DNA of 64,000 nucleotides from an uncultured Brevibacillus sp. (GTDB lineage Bacteria; Bacillota; Bacilli; Brevibacillales; Brevibacillaceae), in NCBI RefSeq assembly GCF_947502445.1, contig NZ_CANMZW010000005.1, forward strand, positions 186,001 through 250,000, read 5' to 3'. The notes under the pieces are model-generated. The model was not told where the DNA came from. It ran no database searches and worked only from the letters and a program-made list of their open reading frames with translations. A program made the translations under genes and the position numbers. Positions 42,657-51,179 of this stretch are shown here, in pieces (position 1 is the stretch's first letter; the number at the start of each line of letters is the position of its first letter).

Positions 42657-44990
42657 ATGAACGCGGCTGACCAAGACAGGCTACAAGAGCAACAGCGGGT
42701 TGAGCAAGTGATTTCAGAGATTCACAAGCGGATTGACGATCTAAAGGAGCATGTCAGCGAGGTAAGTGCTGATATCATCGGCATCCGCAAGCATTTTTGG
42801 GATGATGTCACCGTCAACTTCGAGGATGCTATTGAAGCGGTAGAAACCTACGCCAGCATCAAGCAGCAAGCGGAAGTACTGTCTGAGCGAGAGCGTATTC
42901 ACCGCCATGCCCAAAATCAGTTGCGAACCCTGAACAGATTGTTGCACTCTCCCTATTTTGGCAGGATTGATTTTCGGGAGGAATTCGAGCAGGAGACTCT
43001 GCCGATTTATTTAGGGATTGCTTCCTTGCTCGATAAAAACGACGAAGACTTTCTCGTGTATGATTGGCGTGCACCGATTTCCAGCCTGTACTACGATTAT
43101 TCGCCCGGTCCTGTCCAATATGAGACACCGAGCGGGACCGTCACAGGTGAAATGACCGGCAAGCGGCAGTACGTCATTCGGGATGGTCGTCTGCTGCATC
43201 TGTTTGATACGGGTGTAACGATCGGTGACGAGCTGCTGCAGGAAGTACTCGGCAAACAGGCAGATTCCCAAATGAAAAGCATCGTCGCTACAATCCAGCG
43301 CGATCAAAATCGTATTATTCGCAACGAGCGCAGTCGACTCGTCATCGTATCAGGGGCAGCGGGCAGCGGAAAAACATCAGCGGCTCTGCAGCGCATTGCC
43401 TACTTGCTGTACCGTTATCGCCAAACCCTGCGCGCCGAACAGATTGTCTTGTTCTCACCCAACTCGCTTTTCAACAGCTATGTGTCTACTGTTTTGCCAG
43501 AGCTGGGCGAGGAAAATATGCAGCAAACCACTTTTCAGGAATATACGGAGCATCGGCTTGGGCACCAATATCAACTGGAAAGTCCACTGACGCAAATGGA
43601 ATACGTACTGACCGCGATGCAGCTTCCCGGCTACACCGAACGCCTGGAAGGAATTCAATTCAAATCCTCTGCCCTGTTCATGCAGGCCATTGATCAATAT
43701 GCATCACATCTAAAACAAGCAGGTATTCTTTTTTCGCCCATCACGTTTCGCGGCAAGGTTCTGATTAGCGCAGAGCATATTCATGACATCTTTTACTCGT
43801 ATGATACCTCCCTGCCTATTCCCAATCGGATGATCCTCGTCGCAAAGGCGCTCTATGGCGAGCTAAAGCAGCTGGAGATTCGCGAACGAGCAAAGCCGTG
43901 GGTGGAAGATGAGATGGAGCTGCTCGATAAAGATGCCTACGCTGCTGTTTACCAGGAGCTTCGCAGGAAAAAGCAGTTCCGTGAAGATTCGTTCGATGAC
44001 TTTGACAAAGAGCAGGAATTGCTGGCTGCCAGGATCGTGAAAAAGCATTTCCAGCCGATTCGCAACTCCATTCGTGAGCTGCAATTCATCGACACCCCTG
44101 CCATTTACAAGCAGCTTTTTTCACAGCCTGCGCTTTTGGCGACATTATTGTCAACTGAAAAAGAGCTTCCCAGCCACTGGGCAACCATTTGTGAGCAAAC
44201 ACTGGAGAAATTGGCGACAGGCGAGCTCGCCTATGAGGATATCCCTCCCTATTTGTATTTGCAGGAGCGACTGGAGGGCTTTCAAACGAACAATCTCGTT
44301 CGCCATGTATTTATCGATGAGGCACAGGACTACTCACCATTCCAATTCGCTCTTATCCAGCGACTCTTTCCACGCGCTAAAATGACGGTATTAGGTGACT
44401 GGAATCAGGCGATTTACGCACATGCCTATCAGAGTGACAGCTTTGACGCCGTAAGCTCATTGTATGATCCCGCTGAAACGGAAACATTCGTTTTGACGAA
44501 AACGTATCGCTCGACACGACCCATCGTGGAATTTACTCGCCAATTGATCGCTGGCGGCGAGCGGATCGAGCCGTTTAATCGAGACGGGCGTAAACCAAGC
44601 GTGACCCAAGCTGCTAATCCAGCAGAACTGAACGAGTTGATCGTTTCACGAATCAAGGAGCTGTCCGCAAACGGTCATCAAACCATCGCCGTTATTACCA
44701 AAACGGCAAAGGAAGCACAAGCTGCTTACGATGCCTTGCACCAGCAGCTGCCTGTGCGTTTGATCGGAACCACGACGACCTCCTACGATGCGAGCACATT
44801 AGTCATTCCGTCCTATTTGGCAAAAGGGGTGGAATTTGACGCCGTCATTATTTACAACGCGTCCAGCGCTTGCTACGGACAGGAAAGCGAAAGAAAGCTG
44901 TTTTATACGGCATGTACACGCGCCATGCATGAGCTGCACCTTTGCTATATTGGTGAAAAAAGCCCATTCCTCGCGGCTGTCACATCCTAG
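42657..44990 (+). CDS. helD: HelD, RNA polymerase recycling helicase-like ATPase
   Basis: The 777-aa product has the HelD plan. An N-terminal coiled-coil arm (about 1-75) would enter the RNA polymerase secondary channel. YDWRAPISSLYYDY (about 140-153) is followed by Walker A VSGAAGSGKTSAALQR (about 230), a long inserted domain, Walker B FIDEAQDYSPFQF (about 554), motif III GDWNQAIYAH, TKTYRSTRPI and the C-terminal superfamily 1 motif YTACTRAMHELHL. HelD frees stalled or post-termination RNA polymerase from nucleic acid; some relatives give rifamycin tolerance. AAGGAG lies seven bases before ATG 42657. The leader 42450-42656 has a possible promoter TTGAAA...TATAAT with a long 19-bp spacer. Confidence 0.92.
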   Translation: MNAADQDRLQEQQRVEQVISEIHKRIDDLKEHVSEVSADIIGIRKHFWDDVTVNFEDAIEAVETYASIKQQAEVLSERERIHRHAQNQLRTLNRLLHSPYFGRIDFREEFEQETLPIYLGIASLLDKNDEDFLVYDWRAPISSLYYDYSPGPVQYETPSGTVTGEMTGKRQYVIRDGRLLHLFDTGVTIGDELLQEVLGKQADSQMKSIVATIQRDQNRIIRNERSRLVIVSGAAGSGKTSAALQRIAYLLYRYRQTLRAEQIVLFSPNSLFNSYVSTVLPELGEENMQQTTFQEYTEHRLGHQYQLESPLTQMEYVLTAMQLPGYTERLEGIQFKSSALFMQAIDQYASHLKQAGILFSPITFRGKVLISAEHIHDIFYSYDTSLPIPNRMILVAKALYGELKQLEIRERAKPWVEDEMELLDKDAYAAVYQELRRKKQFREDSFDDFDKEQELLAARIVKKHFQPIRNSIRELQFIDTPAIYKQLFSQPALLATLLSTEKELPSHWATICEQTLEKLATGELAYEDIPPYLYLQERLEGFQTNNLVRHVFIDEAQDYSPFQFALIQRLFPRAKMTVLGDWNQAIYAHAYQSDSFDAVSSLYDPAETETFVLTKTYRSTRPIVEFTRQLIAGGERIEPFNRDGRKPSVTQAANPAELNELIVSRIKELSANGHQTIAVITKTAKEAQAAYDALHQQLPVRLIGTTTTSYDASTLVIPSYLAKGVEFDAVIIYNASSACYGQESERKLFYTACTRAMHELHLCYIGEKSPFLAAVTS

Positions 44991-45022
44991 CCGCTATGCT
45001 GAACATCCTCTTTACACGAAAA

Positions 45023-45060
45023 AGACCTGGCTGACGACTCACACACGTTCAGCCAGGTCT
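45023..45060. terminator. bidirectional terminator shared by helD and doxX
   Basis: AGACCTGGCTGA and TCAGCCAGGTCT form a perfect 12-bp stem with A and T runs on either side. The doxX stop codon (45049-45051) lies inside it. Confidence 0.9.
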
Positions 45061-45420
45061 CTTTTCTGTTCGTTTTACCCCCACACATACGGTGACGGCG
45101 AGCAGGATCAGATCAAATTCATAACCACTTTTTCCCGAACCACCGAGAAAGCCATTCTTCCATTTGACCGTCGCAATCGCGCCCGCCATAATAACCGCAA
45201 GCCCCCATGCCGCGTAGCTCGCCCCTACCCCCAGTATCAAGGCAAGCCCACCCACCAGCTCGATTGCAAGCACTGGATAGGCAAGCCAACCGGGTAAGCC
45301 CTGCTCCACAAACATGGTCGTAACCGTATCCATCCCTCTTTGCAGCTTGGCGAATCCATGCATGAGAAAAATGATGCCGGTAACCATCCGTACTGCTACG
45401 AAAGCTTTTTCTTGGGCCAT
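45049..45420 (-). CDS. DoxX family membrane protein
   Basis: The 123-aa product has four membrane segments and the DoxX pattern: FVAVRMVTGIIFLMHGFAKL near the start, PVLAIELVGGLALILG in the middle and a C-terminal ILLAVTVCVGV. DoxX/YphA-type proteins are small membrane components of redox or oxidative-stress systems, mostly of unknown function. ATG 45420 follows AGGAGGGGGGATCGT, so upstream in-frame codons are rejected. The gene shares the helD terminator in a convergent arrangement. Confidence 0.85.
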   Translation of the reverse strand: MAQEKAFVAVRMVTGIIFLMHGFAKLQRGMDTVTTMFVEQGLPGWLAYPVLAIELVGGLALILGVGASYAAWGLAVIMAGAIATVKWKNGFLGGSGKSGYEFDLILLAVTVCVGVKRTEKRPG

Positions 45421-45498
45421 ACGATCCCCCCTCCTCATCACTACTTTATGCCAGCAAGCGGACAATCAGTAGAGGCTCGTCATTATTATCAGAGCAGC

Positions 45499-46665
45499 CT
45501 ACACTCTTTTGCGGGAGATCAGCCTGAAGGTACCATTTTTACAACGGGGGCAGCCTCGCTTCTTCAATTCCTCGATCGTTTTGAATGCCCCTTTCATGCC
45601 TACTCGAATAGCTTCATCACAACGCTTGCACCGATAAGTACGCAGCGTCTGCTTTTCTTCGCCTGTATACAAGGCATCGTGAAAAGCCTGTGGAATACTT
45701 GGCGTAGTCATCTCAGTTGTCGTCAGTACAATCATCTGTCCCCGGTTCCCAATCATCTGCGCCCCTTCGTATTCATTGAAATGGCTGATGACCTCGCGTA
45801 CGGTCAAGCCAGCACGAACAAATTCTCGCTGCATGGCGAGCGTAAAATCAGGAGACTTGTGAGCAAAGGAAAGATAAATGGACAGGCCCTTTTGCTTCTG
45901 CAAACCGCTGATTCCTCGCGACAAAAAGAGTGACATCCCCGAGAGTGTATACGGCGGGTCTGTGAAAAAGCAATCATACTTGCCGCGCAATCGCTTGGGA
46001 AGTGGCTGCCGCAAATCAGCCTGATGGCATGTAATCGGCAGCTTTTGCTCTGCTGCTATCGATTCAATATATCCTAAAAATCGCTGATCAATATCAACCA
46101 CATCGATCATGGCTGCTTGCTTTTCGGCAGCTGGATACAACCGTCTGAGCAGCAAGCCGAGCGCTACGCTTACGAGATCATCATCGCCTACACATAATAT
46201 TCGTTTCCCAAGCAGCGCCTGGTCACGCAGGCATAGGAGAGCACGGCGCAGGCTCGTCTCCACTGTACTTTTGGACTGATCCAGCTGCACGTCTACTTGT
46301 GGCCTGGAGGAGAATATCTTTTCCATACTCGTACGTACATCAACGAGCTCTGTCCTCCATGCATCGTCCTCACTTATCAGCTTTTGAAACAGGACATGGT
46401 CTAGTCCGCCATAGCCCAACGATTGCTCCACATATTCACGTCCATTGGCACTGCAACGAACACCACTTCCTTGCTCCAAAGCTCCTGCCTTGATCAATTC
46501 TTTTTTGATCGCCGTAGCAACAGGGAGCGGCAGCAGTACTTTTCTCGCGAGCTCTTTTGTTGAGATTTCTGGATTCAAATAGCACTGAATAAGAAACTGC
46601 TCAATCACTCGCTGTCCTTCTTGTATTTCTACACGTTTATATGTTTCTTCGATATATTTTTTCAC
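45499..46665 (-). CDS. bpsA: BpsA-like branched-chain polyamine synthase with C-terminal zinc ribbon
   Basis: The 388-aa product matches the BpsA family (formerly DUF43), which adds aminopropyl groups to spermidine to make N4-bis(aminopropyl)spermidine. An N-terminal winged helix (about 20-85) precedes a Rossmann methyltransferase-like domain with ILCVGDDDLVSVALG and the active-site tetrad in FFTDPPYTLSG. Beyond the normal core is an extra tail, about 345-388, with CKRC and CPRC pairs, a probable zinc ribbon. The start is GTG 46665 with AGAGGG eleven bases upstream. Branched polyamines are best known from thermophiles, so activity in this host is unproven. Confidence 0.82.
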   Translation of the reverse strand: MKKYIEETYKRVEIQEGQRVIEQFLIQCYLNPEISTKELARKVLLPLPVATAIKKELIKAGALEQGSGVRCSANGREYVEQSLGYGGLDHVLFQKLISEDDAWRTELVDVRTSMEKIFSSRPQVDVQLDQSKSTVETSLRRALLCLRDQALLGKRILCVGDDDLVSVALGLLLRRLYPAAEKQAAMIDVVDIDQRFLGYIESIAAEQKLPITCHQADLRQPLPKRLRGKYDCFFTDPPYTLSGMSLFLSRGISGLQKQKGLSIYLSFAHKSPDFTLAMQREFVRAGLTVREVISHFNEYEGAQMIGNRGQMIVLTTTEMTTPSIPQAFHDALYTGEEKQTLRTYRCKRCDEAIRVGMKGAFKTIEELKKRGCPRCKNGTFRLISRKRV

Positions 46666-46716
46666 AGTATGGGTAACCCTCTTTCAAAAGGAATGATGCC
46701 CACCAGAACACAAAAA

Positions 46717-46747
46717 GGCAGAAAATGAACAAAGTTCACCTTCTGCC
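46717..46747 (-). terminator. nested palindrome ending in T5, upstream of bpsA
   Basis: GGCAGAA/TTCTGCC and GAAC/GTTC are concentric around AAA, and TTTTT follows on the minus strand. It may be a second terminator for minus-strand transcripts ending here, or an operator for bpsA. Confidence 0.5.
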
Positions 46748-46802
46748 AAATGAGGAAACTGGGCTACGCCATGCATGCTTTGGAGAGCCTCTGTTATCCT
46801 AC

Positions 46803-47009
46803 AAAAAAACCGTGCCTAAGAGCACGGTTCTGGTAGACATAGAGATAGGTAGATGACCGCTGTTCTTAACTAATCAGGTCTGGTCATTTTCCGCATCACA
46901 AACAAACCACTACAATCATGGTTTTTCGCGAAAAAATTGGACCAAGCCATATGAAATTCCTTAGTTAAGAACGACCACCGACAAAAAGACATCCCCTTTG
47001 AAAAAGTTA
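46803..47009 (-). ncRNA. probable independent structured non-coding RNA (about 205 nt)
   Basis: The transcript has all three parts of an RNA gene. A promoter on the minus strand (TTGATT 47044-47039, 17 bp, TATACT 47021-47016) predicts a start near 47009. A terminator ACCGTG/CACGGT with T7 lies at 46829-46803. Between them are three concentric inverted repeats: TTAGTTAAGAAC with GTTCTTAACTAA (12 bp perfect, 46961-46972 with 46862-46873), GGTCCAATTTTTTCGC with GCGGAAAATGACC (imperfect), and AAACCA with TGGTTT around the apex. No ORF with a ribosome site is present. The size and rod shape recall 6S RNA, but I see no sequence proof of any known family. It may also be read through from the MFS gene, whose stop lies 15 bp upstream of the -35. 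Confidence 0.6.
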
Positions 47010-47014
47010 CTTCT

Positions 47015-47044
47015 TAGTATAGTAGAGTTCAGGCAGCGAATCAA
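47015..47044 (-). promoter_or_regulatory. sigma-A-type promoter for the non-coding RNA
   Basis: TTGATT at 47044-47039, a 17-bp spacer and TATACT at 47021-47016. Confidence 0.65.
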
Positions 47045-47058
47045 GATTCAAACATCTT

Positions 47059-48303
47059 TTAGCTGGCTGTTTCAACCACCACGCTGCCTCTTTGCTGCTT
47101 TTTTTCATGCAGTCTTTGTCCCAGCCTGTAAAAAATCAGACTTACGAGAGCCAGCCCTGCCATGACCAGGAACATCGCAGGTCCTCCATACGCAGACAGA
47201 ACCATGCCCCCTGCCCAAGGCCCGAGGAAGCTGCCGAGGTTACTGATGCTTTGCGCTCCATAATACGTCCCTCTCATGTTGGCCGGACTAATTTGGTCGA
47301 TTTGGGCGTATTCGGCAGGAACAATCAATATTTCTCCCAAAGTGAATACGACCATTGCAGCAATGAACCAGCTCCACGATGACGAAGTAGCAAAGCCCAC
47401 CTCACCAACGGCCATCAGGATCGCCCCTCCCGCAATACGCGAAAATAAGGAGAATCGCTCCACAAGTCGCGTCAAAGGAATCTGCAACAGCAAGACCGTC
47501 ATCCCGTTCACGCTCATCACGACACCAAACAGAGCTATGCCTTCTTCAATATTTTCGCGCAAATACTGGGACAAGGTGACAGACATCTGTCCATGCACGG
47601 TCACTAAAAGTATTCCTCCGAAAACAAAGGTAAGCAAAACGACATCCCTGCTCAGCACTTGCCACATCTTGCCCAGGCTCGGCTTCTCCGCTTCTCCTTC
47701 GCCCTGCTTTGCAGTCGTATCGACGATCGCGTACTTTTTGCACGCAATCGCGAGCAGTACAGCAAAGCAGACATACGAAATCGCCGTAAGCAAAAAAGCA
47801 GTACCGCTGCCCGCAATTCCTAAAAAAGCACCCAGCACTGGCCCAATCGCCACACCGAGGTTAATCGCCAAATACCGGTTGGAGAACACTCGAAATCGCT
47901 TGTCCTCAGGTGTTAAATCCCCCATCATCGCCTTTGAAATGGTCCCATAAAAGGATGCAGCGAGTCCTAGTGCCAGACTGATGAAAAGCAGCGCCAGTGG
48001 CTGGCTAAACACAATAAAGCAGGCAAACGCGATAGCCATCATCAGCATGGACAAAATCATCAGCTTGCGTCTGCCAAACAGGTCTGACAAAATTCCTCCA
48101 ACAAAGCCGCCGAAAGTCCCTGCGAGCGGTCCTGCACCAACAATGACTCCAATATAAGCCGGAGAAAGTGTCGTCGTTTCGCTGAGATAGATCGCCAAAA
48201 ACGGCAAGCTCATGCATTGTGTAAGCATGACAAATACGGTTCCGCCCATCAAAAGATGAACAACGGGATGATACGCCCCCCATGCTTGCTTTAGCTTGTT
48301 CAT
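47059..48303 (-). CDS. MFS transporter (multidrug/MdtH-like)
   Basis: The 414-aa product has 12 membrane segments and the loop 2-3 signature GGILSDLFGRRKLMIL. Other blocks are SKAMMGDLTPEDKRFRVFSNRY and PAEYAQIDQISPANMRGTYYGAQ, seen in MdtH/YfmO-like exporters. The substrate is unknown, though drug or peptide efflux is the usual role. ATG 48303 overlaps the stop of the ArsR-type regulator gene by four bases, so both are co-translated and the pump is probably controlled by that regulator. Confidence 0.88.
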   Translation of the reverse strand: MNKLKQAWGAYHPVVHLLMGGTVFVMLTQCMSLPFLAIYLSETTTLSPAYIGVIVGAGPLAGTFGGFVGGILSDLFGRRKLMILSMLMMAIAFACFIVFSQPLALLFISLALGLAASFYGTISKAMMGDLTPEDKRFRVFSNRYLAINLGVAIGPVLGAFLGIAGSGTAFLLTAISYVCFAVLLAIACKKYAIVDTTAKQGEGEAEKPSLGKMWQVLSRDVVLLTFVFGGILLVTVHGQMSVTLSQYLRENIEEGIALFGVVMSVNGMTVLLLQIPLTRLVERFSLFSRIAGGAILMAVGEVGFATSSSWSWFIAAMVVFTLGEILIVPAEYAQIDQISPANMRGTYYGAQSISNLGSFLGPWAGGMVLSAYGGPAMFLVMAGLALVSLIFYRLGQRLHEKKQQRGSVVVETAS

Positions 48304-49229
48304 TGCTGTTTCCCCCCGCTTTCCAAAAAGGAACGCAACAGGACAGGCAGCCTGTCTACAAATTGTCCACGCAAGCTATAGTAAGCGATGGTCGAACTGC
48401 CAGTGTAATGAGCACGGATCAAACCAGCCCGACGCAGTGCCGTGACATGGTGGTGAACCGTACTTTTTGCAAGGGATACTTGCTGCTGCAGCTCTCCCAG
48501 CGTACATGTCCCATTAGACAGACAGCGAAGAATCAGGAGTCTTTTTTCATCTGCCAAGCATTGCGTGAGCGGCAGCAGCTCTAGCAGCGGCTGGGGGTGC
48601 AGCCTTCCCGCATCTTTTACAGGGTACAGACAGGTCGCGATTCCACGATGAAAATCAAGTACCGAAGTAGGTGCGCAGTGATATTGCGGGATCAGCACAA
48701 CCTCCTGCAGCTCGTTCATCTGCTCGATCCAGATGCCATGCGTAACCTGATCGATCGTTTCGATCGCAGGCAAAGTTTTCGCCAGTTCCTCCGTTTCCCG
48801 GGCACTCTGTTTCAAGCTTTCCAAAATGCGCGGCTCGACCTTGGAAAAGTAGTGCTCGTTCCAGCGCTTCAGCAGAGAGAGGCTATGGTCACGTATTTCA
48901 CCGAGGTTGAGTGGTATCGTCTCCACCCATGGAGCGAGTAGCTCGTAAATTTCACCTGGCGGGATAAGCTCAAGCCATTCCAGAAAATCAGTCACCGATG
49001 CTTTACGAGGTGACTGTGCCACCAAAAGCACGAGCCGATGCAGAACCTCCCAACGCTCATCAGCGAGCTCGACCGCGAATGAATCAGGCAGCATCCGCGT
49101 CGTTTCTTCTTTCCAAGCACTTCCCAGTTGCAGGTGCTTTCGTTCTTTTTCATAGATGTACGCATACAGACTAATGATACATTCGTAAGCGGCAGACCAT
49201 TCTACTTTAATAGAATATATAGCATTCAT
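48300..49229 (-). CDS. ArsR-type winged-helix regulator with long N-terminal domain (DUF5937-like)
   Basis: The 309-aa product has an ArsR winged helix at the C-terminus (about 225-295): LTQCLADEKRLLILRCLSNG, then LGELQQQVSLAKSTVHHHVTALRRAGLI and SLRGQFV. The first 200 residues form a helical domain of the type called DUF5937 in Firmicutes and actinobacterial regulators. No cysteine metal site is seen in the recognition helix, so sensing is probably through the large domain. It is transcribed together with the MFS gene. The ribosome site is weak (GGTGATCGA before ATG 49229). Confidence 0.82.
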   Translation of the reverse strand: MNAIYSIKVEWSAAYECIISLYAYIYEKERKHLQLGSAWKEETTRMLPDSFAVELADERWEVLHRLVLLVAQSPRKASVTDFLEWLELIPPGEIYELLAPWVETIPLNLGEIRDHSLSLLKRWNEHYFSKVEPRILESLKQSARETEELAKTLPAIETIDQVTHGIWIEQMNELQEVVLIPQYHCAPTSVLDFHRGIATCLYPVKDAGRLHPQPLLELLPLTQCLADEKRLLILRCLSNGTCTLGELQQQVSLAKSTVHHHVTALRRAGLIRAHYTGSSTIAYYSLRGQFVDRLPVLLRSFLESGGKQQ

Positions 49230-49414
49230 TCGATCACCATCGAATATTTATTTTTATCAGTTTACCATCCTATGGTTCATTTTGTATAGCCCTAAACTTG
49301 AAAAGCTGGGAAAGATACGAGTATTCGGGCTCCCTAACGAGGTCTCTCTTCCTTCTTTATTTAACTTCACACCAAATGGTAAATATTGTATAGTTATTTC
49401 AGGAGAGTGATGTT

Positions 49415-49531
49415 ATGAAATATCAACGCTTCGCCGAAGGTCTTTCTATCGCCTCTGAAATGTTGATTTGGTCGCTTTATATCCTTACTTTGTCTACATC
49501 TTGTGCTTTTGTGTTTAAATTGATTTTTTAG
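49415..49531 (+). CDS. putative 38-aa single-helix micropeptide
   Basis: ATG 49415 is preceded by CAGGAGAGTGATGTT, a good ribosome site. The product (MKYQRFAEGLSIASEML, then about 20 hydrophobic residues including WSLYILTLSTSCAFVFKL) would be one membrane helix. A small hairpin with a T run follows the stop. It is not recognised as any family; it could be a membrane micropeptide or a remnant. Confidence 0.4.
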   Translation: MKYQRFAEGLSIASEMLIWSLYILTLSTSCAFVFKLIF

Positions 49532-49632
49532 CCTTACTTGCCCCCAATCGGGGCTTTACACAGCTTGCTTACATCATTTCTCTATTGAGAAAACGACGAC
49601 CATAATTACAAATTCTCTTTTGGTAAATTTGA

Positions 49633-49770
49633 TATCTGGCTCCTTTTACTGCCCTGCACAATCACTGGCTCTTTGACAAGCCGCGTCTCATGTATTTGCA
49701 TCTTGAATCTGTAGAACCACCCTTAGAGTTTGCAATTAAACTACGACGTGCTTTGGATGTACTGAAATAA
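49633..49770 (+). pseudogene. C-terminal relic of a lost gene
   Basis: A 45-codon open frame lacks a start codon but reads like protein (HNHWLFDKPRLMYLHLESVE, ending LRRALDVLK). A strong terminator follows at once, as behind a true gene end. The upstream part of the gene is absent. Family unknown. Confidence 0.4.
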
Positions 49771-49778
49771 CTGATTCT

Positions 49779-49813
49779 AGAGGCGCTAAGCGAATTGAAG
49801 CTTCAGCGCCTCT
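49779..49813 (+). terminator. terminator behind the gene relic
   Basis: AGAGGCGCT and AGCGCCTCT form a perfect 9-bp stem followed by TTTCGTTG. Confidence 0.85.
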
Positions 49814-49968
49814 TTCGTTGCCTCTAAACTACCACTTCTATGTCGTAGATGATTAACAATCCGCCTTCTCGCTTACTACCCATTTTGTTCTTTATCCACT
49901 AACGCACAGGCAGTTTAAACTCTGTCCTCATAACATTAATTATCACGGCGAAAGGAGATGATGTATTA

Positions 49969-50154
49969 ATGGATCCTATCGAGCATCACCGAGAAAGAAT
50001 GCGCCATCATTTAAGGCAAGCAGAACGCTTTCGCGCTTTAAGTATTGCACATAGGCACGACCGAATGATGCATCACACGTTCGCACAAAGGGAACATTTC
50101 CATCGGATGAGGGCGCATCACCATAGAATGATGATGCATTCCCTTCGTCGTTAA
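49969..50154 (+). CDS. His/Arg/Met-rich small protein (61 aa)
   Basis: AAAGGAG lies 11 bases before ATG 49969, and a hairpin with a T run follows the stop, so this is probably a real gene. The product is extraordinary in composition: 14 His, about as many Arg, and at least 8 Met out of 61 residues, in patterns such as HHRERMRHHLRQ, HRHDRMMHHTF and RAHHHRMMMH. There are no cysteines, no signal peptide and no membrane helix. Metal binding (copper, nickel, zinc) or RNA/spore association are possible but unproven. I know of no named family. Confidence 0.65.
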   Translation: MDPIEHHRERMRHHLRQAERFRALSIAHRHDRMMHHTFAQREHFHRMRAHHHRMMMHSLRR

Positions 50155-50163
50155 TACCATCAC

Positions 50164-50190
50164 CGGCTCCCTTTATTTGGGGGCTTTTTA
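50164..50190 (+). terminator. terminator after the His-rich gene
   Basis: GGCTCCC and GGGGGC-type arms (with one mismatch) around TTTATTT are followed by TTTTTATTTT. Confidence 0.6.
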
Positions 50191-50357
50191 TTTTCCTTGA
50201 CTCCATAAGGTAGACAAACACCCATTTCGCAGCATTTCCATATCTGTCATATTCACTCAAAAGAAGATAATCATATCCTATCTGGAACGTCGGACACTCT
50301 AGCCGACCTGTTCAGACACATATGCTTAAAACTGCTTTCCCAAAAGGATGTGAGAAA

Positions 50358-51179
50358 ATGACACGTTCAGCGAAAAGCGCCTTCAACAGCTCTATCAAAA
50401 TTGATGTCCTGATCCCAGCTATTGAGAAAGACCTTGGCACTCTTCCCTATGTCATTGACAGTATCCGCAAGCAAGTGAAGCATCCCATCGGTAAGATCAT
50501 GGTTATATCGCCACCAAGCAAGCGAATCCTGGCCCTTTGCCGGCGTAAAAACTGCATCTTCATCAATGAAAAACGCGTCCTACCGATTACAAAAAAAGAC
50601 ATTCACTACCAAACCAAACGCACCAATCGCTCAGGCTGGCTGCTCCAACAATTGTTGAAGCTGGCGGGAGGAAGCTTGACTAGGCAAAGGTATTATCTTG
50701 TGATTGACGCCGACACTATTCTCATCCGTCCTCATGTCTTCCTCGTCAACGGGAAAACCGTTTTTTACTGCCGCAACTGGAGTCGTCCCGAGTATTTTCG
50801 CACCTATAAGAAATTACTAGGGACTAGGCCAACTGCCTCCCGCTCTTTCGTTGCCCACTATATGCTGTTCGACAAATCGAAGCTCTCCCGGCTGAAGTAT
50901 AAAATTGAGGCCAGGCATAGGACTAGGTGGTACTGGGCGATTATCAAGAATACCAACAAACAGAGTTATGCCGGCTTTTCCGAGTTCGAAACTTACGGTA
51001 ACTTCGTGAAAGCTCACTACCCCGGTCATCTGGTTGTTAGAAGTACCCTTAACAAAAGCTTCACCTCAACACCTGCCTCACTTACACGTAAACGAATCGA
51101 CAGACTGGCCCAGAATTATAGGTCCATCTCCTTTCATAAACGCAGATGGTATATCCGGAAGAAGGGCGTGAGAAAATGA
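50358..51179 (+). CDS. DUF6492 family protein, glycosyltransferase-like
   Basis: The 273-aa product (ATG 50358, AAGGAT upstream) has an N-terminal nucleotide-sugar-like fold: KIDVLIPAIEKDLGTLPYVI opens it and YYLVIDADTILIRP contains the DxD-type metal motif (about 122-126). Later blocks RSFVAHYMLFDKSKL and YAGFSEFETYGNFV fit the DUF6492 family, thought to be glycosyltransferases. The C-terminus is strongly basic (RRWYIRKKGVRK). The sugar and acceptor are unknown. A tiny ORF overlaps its stop codon. Confidence 0.78.
   Translation: MTRSAKSAFNSSIKIDVLIPAIEKDLGTLPYVIDSIRKQVKHPIGKIMVISPPSKRILALCRRKNCIFINEKRVLPITKKDIHYQTKRTNRSGWLLQQLLKLAGGSLTRQRYYLVIDADTILIRPHVFLVNGKTVFYCRNWSRPEYFRTYKKLLGTRPTASRSFVAHYMLFDKSKLSRLKYKIEARHRTRWYWAIIKNTNKQSYAGFSEFETYGNFVKAHYPGHLVVRSTLNKSFTSTPASLTRKRIDRLAQNYRSISFHKRRWYIRKKGVRK

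Larger units (their letters stand above)
49230..49968. other. sparsely coded stretch with a micro-ORF and a gene relic
   Basis: This 739-bp region contains only a 38-codon ORF (49415-49531), a short hairpin GCCCC/GGGGC at about 49541-49556, a gene tail (49633-49770) and a terminator (49779-49813). The part before 49415 should include the promoter of the ArsR-MFS operon. Confidence 0.55.

Noticed and set aside
46727..46737. LexA (SOS) box GAAC-N-GTTC
   Set aside because: The spacer is three bases instead of four and the site is part of a longer palindrome.
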